A stretch of 64,000 bases of DNA, taken from Thauera sedimentorum (lineage in GTDB: Bacteria; Pseudomonadota; Gammaproteobacteria; Burkholderiales; Rhodocyclaceae). Location of the stretch: positions 496,001 to 560,000 of the forward strand of contig NZ_JACTAH010000002.1 in the NCBI RefSeq assembly GCF_014489115.1, given 5' to 3'. The notes below the pieces were generated by a model that worked only from the letters and a program-made list of their open reading frames with translations, searched no databases and was not told the DNA's origin. Of this stretch, positions 1 through 8,674 are shown piece after piece; positions within the stretch are counted from its first letter, which is position 1, and every line of letters starts with the position of its first letter. Made by a program: the position numbers and the translations under genes.

Positions 1-897
1 AACGGCCGCCACCTGCGCTACCTGCACGTCGGGCACAACGCCATCGCCTACGCCGAGACGCTGTCCTACAGCGAGAACGCCGACGACCTCGAGGCCGCCG
101 CAACCGCCCTGGGCAAGCGGGTGGCCGATGCGGCACGCAGCGGCGGAGCCCTGCCGGGGGCACGCTGGATTGCGGTGGAAGCCACCAGCGAAGCCTCGGA
201 AGCGGCACTTGCCGACGCCTTCGCCCAGGCGGCAGGCACGCCGGCGGTTCAGGCACCGATGCGCCGCCTGCGCACCGCGAGCGGCACGGAACGGCTGTCC
301 GCCCTGCCCACCCTGGCAAGCGCCGCCTCGGCGGCCGACTCGGTCTCGGTGATGAGCCAGCGGGTGTTGTTCGCCGCCGAGCGCGCCCTGCCCTGGGCTG
401 CCGCCGTCGCCAGTGTGGCCGGCGCCCTGCTGCTGGCGGTGGGCATCACCACGCATCTGCGTGCCGGCGAGCGGACCGACCAGGCCGCAAGCCTGCACGC
501 CCAGGCACAACAGCTCGCGCAGCAGGCCGAGCAGATGGAGGCGCAACTGCGCGTGCTGGGCCCCGCACCGGTCGACACCCTGGCCTTCCTCGAGCGCCTG
601 GCGCAGACCCGCGGGCAGCAGGACGTGGTCGCCCTGTTGCGCGACCTCGCCGGCGCCGCCGGCGGCAGCGTGCGCATCCTGCGGGTGCGTTTCGACAGCC
701 CGGACAGCGGCATCACCCTCGAAGGCGCCGCCGACAACGGCGTGGCCGGTGGCGACCAGCTGGCGCGCTTCGTCGCCCGCCTGCGCCAGCGCGGTTTCGA
801 GGTTCAGGCGCTGGAGCCGGCCGGCGGCAGCCAGGCCTCGGGCGTGTTCTCTTACCTGCTCAAGCGCGCCGACCCCACTCACGGAGACCGCAGCTGA
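1..897 (+). CDS. MshI/PilN-like inner-membrane pilus assembly protein (5' partial)
   Basis: The frame is open from the first base of the window, so the true start lies upstream; the visible part is 298 residues. It has a soluble, cytoplasm-like N-terminal portion, one membrane segment at about residues 130-152 of the visible part, then an Ala/Gln-rich coiled coil and a periplasmic domain ending in a fold like PilN/GspL C-termini. In MSHA and type IV pilus systems such proteins form the inner-membrane alignment platform that links the cytoplasmic ATPase to the secretin. Its place directly before a PilP/MshK-like gene and upstream of secretin and ATPase genes supports MshI rather than a free-standing protein. 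The stop codon shares one base with the next start. The assignment comes mainly from topology and gene order; sequence identity to MshI is not obvious by eye. Confidence 0.65.
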   Translation, partial: NGRHLRYLHVGHNAIAYAETLSYSENADDLEAAATALGKRVADAARSGGALPGARWIAVEATSEASEAALADAFAQAAGTPAVQAPMRRLRTASGTERLSALPTLASAASAADSVSVMSQRVLFAAERALPWAAAVASVAGALLLAVGITTHLRAGERTDQAASLHAQAQQLAQQAEQMEAQLRVLGPAPVDTLAFLERLAQTRGQQDVVALLRDLAGAAGGSVRILRVRFDSPDSGITLEGAADNGVAGGDQLARFVARLRQRGFEVQALEPAGGSQASGVFSYLLKRADPTHGDRS

Positions 898-1433
898 TGA
901 AGCATCTGCCCCTCGCCGCCCTGCTCGTGCTCGGCGCCGCCACGCTGGGCGGGCTCTGGCTCGGCTCCGGCGCCTCCGCTTACGGCGTGCCTGCAAGCGC
1001 CGGAACGGATAGCGACGGCGCCCTGGCCAGGGTCGATGCGGAACTGGCCCGCGTGCAGCGCCTGCAGGCCCAGATCGAACCGCTCGCCGCCACGCTGAAC
1101 CGCCACACCCTTCCGATCAGCAACCTGGTGGCGACCGCTGCGCGCCCCGGCGACAAGGCCGCGGACGCCGCCCAGCAGGATGGCGAAGCGCTGATCAGCC
1201 TGCCGGAAGGGCCGGTGGAACGAAATCTGAACCTGGTGTACGCCAGCGACGGCTTCTATCGCGCGGTCATCGACGGCCACTACGTCCGCAAGGGCGACCT
1301 GCTGCCGGACGGCGGCCGGGTCACCGCGATCGGCCGCGGCGGCGTGGTGGTGCATGACAGCTTCGGCCGCCACGAGCTTGCCGTGCCCGATCCGCGCCCG
1401 CCCAAGACACCGCTTTCCGGAGGCATGAAGTAG
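897..1433 (+). CDS. MshK/PilP-like periplasmic pilus assembly protein
   Basis: 178 residues with an N-terminal signal or anchor (hydrophobic residues about 4-22), a short helical linker, and a C-terminal beta-rich domain (about residues 120-165) with the pattern IDGHYVRKGD, then RVTAIGRGGVVV, then an acidic/basic strand. This is the look of the HR/PilP fold in GspC, PilP and MshK, which contacts the N0 domain of the secretin. The start overlaps the stop of the preceding gene by one base, so translation is coupled. The stop TAG is followed directly by the next ATG. No separate PilO/MshJ gene is seen, so this protein, or the larger upstream protein, may fill both roles. Family assignment is moderate because MshK proteins diverge strongly. 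Confidence 0.55.
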   Translation: MKHLPLAALLVLGAATLGGLWLGSGASAYGVPASAGTDSDGALARVDAELARVQRLQAQIEPLAATLNRHTLPISNLVATAARPGDKAADAAQQDGEALISLPEGPVERNLNLVYASDGFYRAVIDGHYVRKGDLLPDGGRVTAIGRGGVVVHDSFGRHELAVPDPRPPKTPLSGGMK

Positions 1434-2033
1434 ATGAACCGCGCTCTCCCCTGGCTGCTCGCCGGTCTGCTCGGCGCCGCGATCGGCGGTGCGGTGGTGT
1501 GGCTCGCCCGCCCCGACGCCCCGCCCGCGGCTGCGCCGGCTACTGCGCCAGCCAGCGTCCCGACACCCGCCACCCCGTCCACCGGTGCCGCCTCCGCCCC
1601 GGCGATGCCCGCCGCTCCGGCCTCGCCGCCGCCCTGGCTGGCCGGCGACGGCGGCAGCGCTGCGCAGGCGCCAGCCCCCGGTGGCGGCGCGCAGCCCAGC
1701 GCCCCGGCCGATCCGCAGGCCATGGCCGCGCTGCAGGACAAGTTCGCCCGCATCATCGAGGGCGGACGCCAGCCCTCGCCCGCCGAGGTCGAAGCCCTGC
1801 TGGGCGAACTGGAGCGTGCCCAGGGTTCCAGCGTGGTCGGCGGCGTACGCATCGACGTGCTGCGCAGCAACCTCCTCAAGTCGCAGCAGATGCAGGCCCT
1901 GGCCGAAGAGATCCAGCGCCTGGCCGAGCAACCCGGTGGCCCCGACCAGCAGGCGATACAGCGCAAGCTGGCAGAACTGCAGAAGCTGCAGTCCGAGCTG
2001 CGACTCGACCTGATGGCGCCGCAGGCCCGATGA
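1434..2033 (+). CDS. Membrane-anchored Pro/Ala-rich protein of the pilus operon, unrecognised
   Basis: 199 residues that I cannot assign to a family. Residues about 4-25 form a single hydrophobic anchor or signal; residues 26-100 are a low-complexity Pro/Ala/Thr linker long enough to span peptidoglycan; residues 105-195 are predicted helical, with acidic and Gln/Leu-rich heptads ending in a coiled-coil-like EIQRLAEQ / LAELQKLQSEL pattern. The gene starts immediately after the MshK-like stop and its own stop overlaps the following pseudopilin start, so it is co-translated with the core machine. The layout (anchor, wall-spanning linker, coiled coil) suggests a periplasmic scaffold or a PilO/MshJ substitute, but that is inference from shape only. 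Confidence 0.7.
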   Translation: MNRALPWLLAGLLGAAIGGAVVWLARPDAPPAAAPATAPASVPTPATPSTGAASAPAMPAAPASPPPWLAGDGGSAAQAPAPGGGAQPSAPADPQAMAALQDKFARIIEGGRQPSPAEVEALLGELERAQGSSVVGGVRIDVLRSNLLKSQQMQALAEEIQRLAEQPGGPDQQAIQRKLAELQKLQSELRLDLMAPQAR

Positions 2034-2770
2034 CGCCGTCCACCCGCCTCCAGCGCGGCTTCACGCTGATCGAGCTGTCCATCGTGCTGGTGGTGCTCGG
2101 TCTGCTCGCCGCCGCATCGCTGGGCGCCTTTGCGAACCGCGACGGCAGGCGGATCGATGCGAGCGCCGAGGCCGCCCGCATCGAGGCCGCGGTGGTCGCC
2201 TTCGCACGTCTGCAGCACCGCCTGCCCTGCCCGGACACCAGCGCCGACGGGCGCGAAGGCGACGCAGGCGTCTGCCCGGCCGGCACCGAGACCGGCTGGG
2301 TGCCCTACGAATCGCTCGGCCTGGCCAATCCGCCGGCGGCGCAGCGCGCGCGCTACCTGGTGTATCGCAACGGCGCGGCCGACGCCGATCTGGCGGTACT
2401 GGCCGAGCGCACCGCGGACCTGCCGGGCACCACCGGGCACCTCTCGCGCAACGACCTGCTGGCGGCGCTGGCCAGCGCCGCGGCCCAGCCGGTGGCGGCG
2501 GGCCGCCTGCACCTCACCGGCGACGGCGGCATCGAAGGCGCCGAGGACTGCGCCACGAACCGGCGCCACCACCCGGCCTTCGCCCTGATCCTGCCGGGCG
2601 AGGACCGCAACGGCAACGGCAGCGGCTTCGACGGCCTGCATGCCGCCCTGCCCGCCAGCGGCGCCTGCATCGCCTCGCCGGGCCGCGCCGCGAGCACTGA
2701 CTACGACGACCATGTGCTTGCGCATGGACTCACAACCCTGGCGGGCCACCTGCTTGCAGGCGGTCCCTGA
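2030..2770 (+). CDS. Type II/IV pseudopilin with RLPCPDT head domain
   Basis: 246 residues. ATG at 2030 overlaps the upstream stop (ATGA) and gives a short basic leader, then the class III prepilin site after Gly10 (RG/FTLIE) with the conserved Glu at mature position 5 and a hydrophobic helix to about residue 34. A prepilin peptidase would cleave after Gly10. The head starts with RLPCPDT at residues 64-70, a second Cys at 82, a GWVPYESLG segment, RYLVYR, a Gly/Asn-rich loop (DRNGNGSGFDG) and STDYDD near the end. The same blocks recur in three larger genes downstream. It lacks their hydrophobic tail, so it is the shortest of the RLPCPDT set, and it is the one placed beside the secretin gene. 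It is probably a minor pseudopilin. Confidence 0.85.
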   Translation: MTPSTRLQRGFTLIELSIVLVVLGLLAAASLGAFANRDGRRIDASAEAARIEAAVVAFARLQHRLPCPDTSADGREGDAGVCPAGTETGWVPYESLGLANPPAAQRARYLVYRNGAADADLAVLAERTADLPGTTGHLSRNDLLAALASAAAQPVAAGRLHLTGDGGIEGAEDCATNRRHHPAFALILPGEDRNGNGSGFDGLHAALPASGACIASPGRAASTDYDDHVLAHGLTTLAGHLLAGGP

Positions 2771-2798
2771 AGACATGAACGGTCGAGATCGAAAGCCT

Positions 2799-4556
2799 AT
2801 GAACATCACAACTCGCTCCAACGTACCGGGAGGCTCGCGCCTGGCTCGCGGACGCAACCTGCTGCTGCTGGCCGTGGCCGCCTCGCTGCTGGCCGGCTGC
2901 GCGGCCAAGGCGCCGCGCAACAGCGTCAAGCACATGGGTGAGGTGGACCGCGACACCCTGGAGCAGATGAGCCGCCAGCTGTCCGAGGAGTCGCGCAAGC
3001 TGGCGGAGAACCACGACCTGCTGCGCGAGCGCGTGGAGCGCATCGAGCCGCTGCCCGCGCTCGCCCCGCTGCCGCCGGCCTACGACCCGCTGGAGAACCA
3101 GGTGGTGTCGATCCGCATGTACGAGGCCGACGTGGGCCAGTTGCTGTGGGCGATGGCCGACCAGCTCGGCATGAACCTGCTGATGGACCCGCAGGTGGTC
3201 GCGGTGCAGAAGCGCGCCAACCTGCACATGAGCAACGTCTCGGCGCGCGAGGTGTTCCGCAACATCCTCGACGTCTTCGACCTGCACGGCGAGGTGCGCG
3301 GCAACACCCTGCAGGTCGGCCTGATGCAGGAACGGGTGTTCGACCTCGATTTCCTCAACACCCGGATGAACGTCAACATCGCCTCCGGCGGCAACGTGTT
3401 CGGCTCCAACCAGAGCGCCGGCGGCGACGGCGGCAGCGGGGGCGGCGGCTCCGAGGCGATCCGCGGCAACTTCTCGCTGTCCGGCGGCTCGGGCGACGAC
3501 ACCGGCGTGTTCCAGCAGCTCGAGAGCGCCCTCGAACGCATCCTCGGCGAAGGCGGCCAGGGCGGCCGGGCGGCGGAAGACGGCAGCGCCGCAGGCGCGC
3601 CGCGCAACCCGGAGCTGCAACCGCGCTACGCGCTCAACCCCACCACCGGCACCCTGTTCGTCAAGGCCCGCCCCTCGCAGGTCCGCTCGGTGGAGCAGAT
3701 CGTCCAGCGCTACAAGTCGGTGCTCAGCCGCCAGGTGCTGATCGAGGCCCAGCTGCTCGACGTCGAGCTGTCCGACGGCTTCGAGTTCGGCGTGGACTGG
3801 AACCTGCTGCGCCGCTCGCTGGCCGCGACCTGGGGCAGTGGCGCGATCGAGCTGGGCGGCATGACCGCCCCGGCCTTCCCGAACAACTCGCGTCTGCCGC
3901 TGCCGGCGCAGATCACCCTGCCGGCGCTGTCCGCCGGGGGCGGCAACGCCGGCAGTCGCGGCGGCCTGCTGCTCGGCAACGACTCCTTCGCCATGGCGGT
4001 GAACATGCTGCGCAGCTTCGGCTCGGTGCGGGTGCTGTCCAATCCCAGCATCCGTGCGCGCAACGGCACCCCGGCCATGCTCAGCGTGGGCACCAACACC
4101 CGCTACGTCTCGCGCTCCACCGTCACCGTCACCAACCCGGGCGGCGGCGCGACCACGGCCTCGGCCGACGTCGAGACCGATGCGCTGTTCGCCGGCGTGG
4201 TGGTGGGCGTGGTGCCCTTCATCCGCGAGGAAGGCAGCGTGGAGCTGCTGGTGCACCCGATGCAGACCGACGTCGACCCGAACAGCCTCGCGCTGGTGGA
4301 GGTCGCCAAGACCGCCGACGGCAGCAGCAAGGTCACCCTGCCGGTGGTCAACTTCAAGGGCATGACCACCACGCTGAGCCTGCGCGACGGCGACACCGTG
4401 CTGCTCGGCGGCCTGATCGACCAGAAGACCAGCAACAACAACCGCGGCATCCCCGGCGCGGCCGACGTGCCCGGCCTGGGCAAGCTGTTCGGCCAGGAGG
4501 CGGATACCCACAAGAGCCGCGAGATGGTCATGATCCTGCGGGTGCGCGTGCTATGA
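2799..4556 (+). CDS. mshL: MshL-type secretin, outer-membrane lipoprotein
   Basis: 585 residues from the ATG at 2799; an in-frame ATG at 2775 is an alternative, and neither has a strong ribosome site. The N-terminus has basic residues, a hydrophobic stretch and the lipobox LLAGC, predicting lipidation at Cys34. Residues about 90-190 resemble the secretin/TonB short domain and N-domains, followed by a long Gly/Ser-rich insertion (about residues 195-260). The C-terminal half is a classical secretin beta-domain: VLSRQVLIEAQLLDVEL, VLSNPSIRARNG, then GDTVLLGGLI and the VPGLGKLF signature. Secretins form the outer-membrane ring that the pseudopilus works through. Position between a pseudopilin and MshN/MshM-like genes points to the MSHA branch rather than PilQ or GspD. 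Confidence 0.93.
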   Translation: MNITTRSNVPGGSRLARGRNLLLLAVAASLLAGCAAKAPRNSVKHMGEVDRDTLEQMSRQLSEESRKLAENHDLLRERVERIEPLPALAPLPPAYDPLENQVVSIRMYEADVGQLLWAMADQLGMNLLMDPQVVAVQKRANLHMSNVSAREVFRNILDVFDLHGEVRGNTLQVGLMQERVFDLDFLNTRMNVNIASGGNVFGSNQSAGGDGGSGGGGSEAIRGNFSLSGGSGDDTGVFQQLESALERILGEGGQGGRAAEDGSAAGAPRNPELQPRYALNPTTGTLFVKARPSQVRSVEQIVQRYKSVLSRQVLIEAQLLDVELSDGFEFGVDWNLLRRSLAATWGSGAIELGGMTAPAFPNNSRLPLPAQITLPALSAGGGNAGSRGGLLLGNDSFAMAVNMLRSFGSVRVLSNPSIRARNGTPAMLSVGTNTRYVSRSTVTVTNPGGGATTASADVETDALFAGVVVGVVPFIREEGSVELLVHPMQTDVDPNSLALVEVAKTADGSSKVTLPVVNFKGMTTTLSLRDGDTVLLGGLIDQKTSNNNRGIPGAADVPGLGKLFGQEADTHKSREMVMILRVRVL

Positions 4557-5491
4557 GCATGATCTTCTCCGCCCTGCGCGAGATCGACAAACCCGGCGAC
4601 CCGGCCGCAGTGCCGGCGCCGGCCATGGCCACGCCCGCACGCCGCAGCCTCGCCCCGTGGATTGCGGCCGGCGCCGTGCTGGCCGGCGGCGCGGGCGCCG
4701 CGGCCTACCTGTGGCTGCAGCAAACCCGCAGCGCCGAAGCGCACCTGGTTCAGACAGCACCCGCCCCTGTCGCCCGCATGACCACCGTGGCCGCAGAGCC
4801 CCCTGCCACGCCTGTCGCCGCTCCGGCCGCCGCGGTGCTGCCTGCCGAATCCCTTGCCCCGGTCGCGCTCGCCGAGCCCGCCGCCGCACCCGCAACGGAA
4901 AGCGAACCGCATGCCGACGCCGTGCCGGCGGCCGAGGCGCCGCCGGCAGCGCCGATGCCTGCCGCGCAGCCCGCCGCGCCACGGGACGAAGCGCCGAGCG
5001 CCGCAGCCGCCCCGGCAGCCCCGACCGCATCAACGGCACCCGCCGACACCGCCGCGGCGCGCCCCGCTCCACAGCGGGCGCCGGGCGCCATCCGCGTGTC
5101 CGCCGCGGCACCGGCCGACCAAGGCGCCAAGGACGCGCGCGTGGCCCTGCAGGTTCAAGCCTTCAATGCGGCGATGGCGGCCAGCCAGTTCGAAGCGGCC
5201 GGACAGGCCCTGGCGCAGCTCAAGCGCGATCTGCGCCCGGAGAGCATCACCCTGCTGCGCATGAGCGCCTGGCATGCGATGGCCACCGGCCAAGCCGAGC
5301 AGGCCCGCCTGCTGTACGGCGAGATCCTGCATCGCCTGCCCGGCGACGAGAACGCCGGCATCAACGCCGCCATCCTGGCATGGGACGCCGGCCGTCACGA
5401 CACGGCACGCGAGATCATCGAGCGGCTGCGCCTGCATCACCCGGACTCCGAGCTGATCAAGCGCTACCGCAAGGCCATGCAGGGCAGCTGA
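4553..5491 (+). CDS. MshN/GspB-like TPR protein
   Basis: 312 residues, start overlapping the secretin stop (ATGA). The protein opens with IFSALREID, matching the short cytoplasmic motif that begins GspB/ExeB and MshN proteins, then has one membrane helix (about residues 34-56), a Pro/Ala-rich spacer of about 120 residues and a C-terminal TPR-like domain (about residues 190-305) with repeated helix pairs such as EAAGQALAQL and AWHAMATGQAEQARLLYGEIL. GspB-type proteins pair with the ExeA-type ATPase to insert the secretin through peptidoglycan, and the gene directly after this one encodes such an ATPase, overlapping by one base. Length and domain order fit MshN. The exact partner contacts are inferred. 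Confidence 0.75.
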   Translation: MSMIFSALREIDKPGDPAAVPAPAMATPARRSLAPWIAAGAVLAGGAGAAAYLWLQQTRSAEAHLVQTAPAPVARMTTVAAEPPATPVAAPAAAVLPAESLAPVALAEPAAAPATESEPHADAVPAAEAPPAAPMPAAQPAAPRDEAPSAAAAPAAPTASTAPADTAAARPAPQRAPGAIRVSAAAPADQGAKDARVALQVQAFNAAMAASQFEAAGQALAQLKRDLRPESITLLRMSAWHAMATGQAEQARLLYGEILHRLPGDENAGINAAILAWDAGRHDTAREIIERLRLHHPDSELIKRYRKAMQGS

Positions 5492-6972
5492 TGAGCGCAC
5501 GGAACACCGCCGCACACCTGCAGGCGCTCGGGCTGGCGCGCAATCCCTTCCCCACCACGCCCGACGCCGAGGCCTATTTCCACACCGACCTGCTCGAGGC
5601 CGAGCTGGCCGAGGCGGTCCATTGCGTGAGCGAGCGCAAGGGCTTCGTGGTGGTCACCGGCGAGGTCGGCCTGGGCAAGAGCACGCTGGCGCGACGCATG
5701 ATCGCCGCCCTGGAGGCCGACGGCTGCGCGGTGGCGCTGGTGCTCAACACCTTCCTGAACGAACGCGAACTGCTGCGCGAGATCAACCGCGACCTCGGCC
5801 TGGCCGACGGCGAGGACTTCGGCGCCAACCTCGCCACCCTCAACGCCTACCTGCTCGACCGCCAGCAGCAGGGCCTGACCACCGCGATCCTGATCGACGA
5901 CGCGCAGAACCTCCGTCTGGAATGCCTGGAGCTGGTGCGCCTGCTGACCAATCTGGAGACCGGGCAGGAGAAGCTGGTGCAGATCGTCCTGATCGCCCAG
6001 CCGGAGCTGGAAGAGACCCTCGCGCAGCGCGAGATCCGCCAGCTCACCAGCCGCATCGTCAAGCATGTGCGCCTGTTGCCGCTGTCGCCAGCCGATGCCG
6101 TGCGCTACGTGGACCACCGCCTCAGCTTTGCCGGCGCGGCCGGGCGCATCGTCGTCACGCCGGCCGCGCATCGCGCGCTCTATCGCCACGCGCGCGGCAA
6201 CCCGCGGCGCATGCACATCGTCCTCGACCGCTGCCTTTACGGCCTGGTGGCCCGACGCAGCCAGGTCGTCGACGAACCGCTGATCGATGCCGCGGCGCGC
6301 GAATCGGGCCTGCAGAACGGCACCGCCCCAGCCGCCCGCACCGGCCTGCGCGGCGCGTTGCTGCGCACCGCGGTCGGCCTCGCCGCGCTGGCCGGCATCG
6401 GCGCCGGCGCCGTGCTCGCGATGAACCGCGACGCCCCAAGCCCAAGGGCGGCAGGCGGCGACACGGCATTCGTCCACTCGTCCTTGCCGTCCCCGGCGCC
6501 CGCCTGCGTCGGCAAGCTGGCCGGCCGTCCGCTGCCCGTCATCGACGAACTGCTTGCCCGGCACGACTGGCAAGGCATCGAGGCGCTGCTGAGCAGCCAG
6601 GCCCCCGCGCTCGAACTGCTGGCCCTGCCCGCCGAACTGGCCGCCCGCCACACCGCCGATGCCGACCTGTGCGCGCTGAACGACGGCCCCATCGTGCGCC
6701 TGCTGTGGCGCCACGACTGGCCCGATCGCCGCCTGGGCTACGGCGAACGCGGCGCGGGCGCGCACCGCCTGCAGACCCGCCTCGCCGCCCACGGCTTCTA
6801 CCAGGCCGAGGTGGATGGCGTTGTCGGCATCCAGACCACCTCCGCCCTGGCGCAGTTCCAGCGCAGCCGCGGACTCGCCCCCAGCGGGGTCGCAGACCCC
6901 CGCACGCTGTTCATGCTCGGCATCCCGCCCGGCATCCAGCCCGTCTCTCAGCAGGAAGCACACAATGGATAG
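5491..6972 (+). CDS. MshM/ExeA-type AAA ATPase with peptidoglycan-binding domain
   Basis: 493 residues. The first 270 form an ExeA/GspA AAA+ domain opening with LGLARNPFPTTPD, Walker A GEVGLGKST at about residues 57-65, Walker B AILIDDAQNL near 132-141, and a sensor-type stretch QLTSRIVKHVRLLPL. A membrane helix lies at about residues 288-310, then a short periplasmic domain and, at about 425-482, a peptidoglycan-binding type 1 repeat (LQTRLAAHGFY, DGVVGIQTTSALAQFQ). This design lets a cytoplasmic ATPase sense or open the cell wall for secretin placement. It is known for ExeA of Aeromonas but is not part of typical MshM as I know it, so the gene looks like an ExeA/MshM intermediate. It overlaps its neighbours at both ends. 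Confidence 0.88.
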   Translation: MSARNTAAHLQALGLARNPFPTTPDAEAYFHTDLLEAELAEAVHCVSERKGFVVVTGEVGLGKSTLARRMIAALEADGCAVALVLNTFLNERELLREINRDLGLADGEDFGANLATLNAYLLDRQQQGLTTAILIDDAQNLRLECLELVRLLTNLETGQEKLVQIVLIAQPELEETLAQREIRQLTSRIVKHVRLLPLSPADAVRYVDHRLSFAGAAGRIVVTPAAHRALYRHARGNPRRMHIVLDRCLYGLVARRSQVVDEPLIDAAARESGLQNGTAPAARTGLRGALLRTAVGLAALAGIGAGAVLAMNRDAPSPRAAGGDTAFVHSSLPSPAPACVGKLAGRPLPVIDELLARHDWQGIEALLSSQAPALELLALPAELAARHTADADLCALNDGPIVRLLWRHDWPDRRLGYGERGAGAHRLQTRLAAHGFYQAEVDGVVGIQTTSALAQFQRSRGLAPSGVADPRTLFMLGIPPGIQPVSQQEAHNG

Positions 6973-8674
6973 ACCGGTCATTCCCGCCTCCGCCACCTCG
7001 ATGCTGCAGCCGACCGGCTCGATCCGCCTGGGCGACCTGCTGCGCGATCACGGGCTGCTCAGTCCGGTGCAGCTCGCCTACGCCCTGCAGAAGCAGCACA
7101 TCGAGGGCCAGAAGCTGGGGAGCCTGCTGGTGCAGCACGGCCTCGCGCTGGAGTACGACGTCGCCAAGGTGCTCGCCGGCCAGCGGGGCACCGAGTTCGT
7201 CAAGGCCGACGACCTGCCGGCGCCCGACCATGCGGTGCTGGAGCTGTTCAACAACGAACTGTGCCTGGCGCACGGTTTTCTGCCGCTGCGCCGCCGCGGG
7301 CAGCATGTCGAGGTGCTGCTGGGCGACGGCGACCCGGCGGCGATCGCCGAGCTGGTCATGCGCCGCTGCGGCCTGCCCTGCCACTTCCTGCAGGGCGAGT
7401 TCACCCGGGTCGCCCAGCTGACCCGCCAGAGCTACTACTTCGCGCAGAACCCGGTGGAGGACTTGATCCGGCGCGAGATCAAGGTGCTCGGCGAGGACGT
7501 CGACCATGCCTACAGCCCGGAGCGCCTGCTCGACCTGCTGCTGCACCTGGCGGTACGCGAGCGCGCCACCGACGTGCACATCACCCCCTCGGCGACCAGC
7601 CTGCACGTGCTGCTACGCATCGACGGGGTGTTGCGCCCGATGCTGGCGCTGCCGCCGATGCTGGCGCGCATCCTGGTGTTCGTGAAGCTCACCGCCGAGA
7701 TGGACATCTCCGAGCAGCGCCGCCCGCAGGACGGCAGCTTCCAGACCAGGGTGCTGGACATGCCCTACACCGTGCGGGTGTCGACCATCGTCACCGAGTA
7801 CGGCGAACGCCTGGTGCTGCGCCTGCTGCCCGAACGCAGCGATCTCACCGGCCTGGCCCAGCTCGGCTTCCGCCCGGAAGACGTCGCGGTGCTCAAGCGC
7901 GTGTTCGAGCGCCCCGCCGGCCTGGTGCTGGTCACCGGCCCCACCGGCTCGGGCAAGAGCACCACGCTGCACGCCGCGCTGCGCCTGCAGTCGCTGATCG
8001 AGCGCAACGTGCTCACCGTGGAGGACCCGATCGAATACCGGGTGCCGGGCGCCGGGCAGACCGAGGTGAACCGTCGCGCCGGCTACGAGTTCAGCACCGC
8101 GCTGCGCCACTTCCTGCGCCACGACCCGGACGTGATGCTGATCGGCGAGATCCGCGACGGTGAAACCGCGCAGGCCGCCATCGAATCGGCGGCCACCGGC
8201 CACCTGGTGCTGTCCACCCTGCACGTATCCAGCGTGTTCGGCGTGGTGCCGCGCCTGCGCCCGCTGGGCCTGGACGCGCAGTCCATCGCCGACAACCTGG
8301 TGGCGGTGATCAACCAGCGCCTGGTACGCCGCAACTGCCCGGTGTGCAGCGTGCCGGTGGCACCCGACGCGGCCACCGCCGCCTGGCTGGCGGACTACCC
8401 CGATGCCGCCCCGCAGCGCGGTTGTGGCTGTGACACCTGCCGCGGCACCGGCTACCTGGGCCGCCTGCCGGCCTACGAGATCCTGCTGGTGGACCAGGCG
8501 CTGGCCAACGCGATTGCCGACGACCGCGGCCGCGAAGCCATCCACAAGCTGGCCCACGACAGCGGCTTCCGTCCGATGGTGGAGATGGCCAAGTGGATGG
8601 TGGCACAAGGCCGCACCACGCCCGAGGAAGTGCTGCGCGTGGTGGGTGAAGGCCCGGCCGGAGTCCAGTCATGA
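6965..8674 (+). CDS. mshE: GspE/PilB/MshE-type assembly ATPase
   Basis: 569 residues. The N-terminal 150 residues resemble the MshEN/GspE-N domain (LGDLLRDHGLLSPVQLAYAL, KLGSLLVQHGL), which in MshE binds cyclic di-GMP. The catalytic part has Walker A GPTGSGKST near residue 327, an Asp box VEDPIEY, Walker B DVMLIGEIRDGETA, the His box HLVLSTLHV, and a tetracysteine zinc site (CPVC, then CGCDTC) before the C-terminal helices. The enzyme powers pseudopilus extension from the cytoplasmic face. Start ATG at 6965 lies inside the last codons of the upstream ATPase gene and its own end overlaps the next start by four bases. An EAL phosphodiesterase gene at 22164 could in principle affect it through cyclic di-GMP; that link is conjecture. 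Confidence 0.93.
   Translation: MDRPVIPASATSMLQPTGSIRLGDLLRDHGLLSPVQLAYALQKQHIEGQKLGSLLVQHGLALEYDVAKVLAGQRGTEFVKADDLPAPDHAVLELFNNELCLAHGFLPLRRRGQHVEVLLGDGDPAAIAELVMRRCGLPCHFLQGEFTRVAQLTRQSYYFAQNPVEDLIRREIKVLGEDVDHAYSPERLLDLLLHLAVRERATDVHITPSATSLHVLLRIDGVLRPMLALPPMLARILVFVKLTAEMDISEQRRPQDGSFQTRVLDMPYTVRVSTIVTEYGERLVLRLLPERSDLTGLAQLGFRPEDVAVLKRVFERPAGLVLVTGPTGSGKSTTLHAALRLQSLIERNVLTVEDPIEYRVPGAGQTEVNRRAGYEFSTALRHFLRHDPDVMLIGEIRDGETAQAAIESAATGHLVLSTLHVSSVFGVVPRLRPLGLDAQSIADNLVAVINQRLVRRNCPVCSVPVAPDAATAAWLADYPDAAPQRGCGCDTCRGTGYLGRLPAYEILLVDQALANAIADDRGREAIHKLAHDSGFRPMVEMAKWMVAQGRTTPEEVLRVVGEGPAGVQS

Noticed and set aside
897..1433. A frameshifted or fused MshJ-MshK gene
   Set aside because: The frame is clean and the overlaps on both sides are in good order; the short length is explained by a PilP/MshK-like protein alone.
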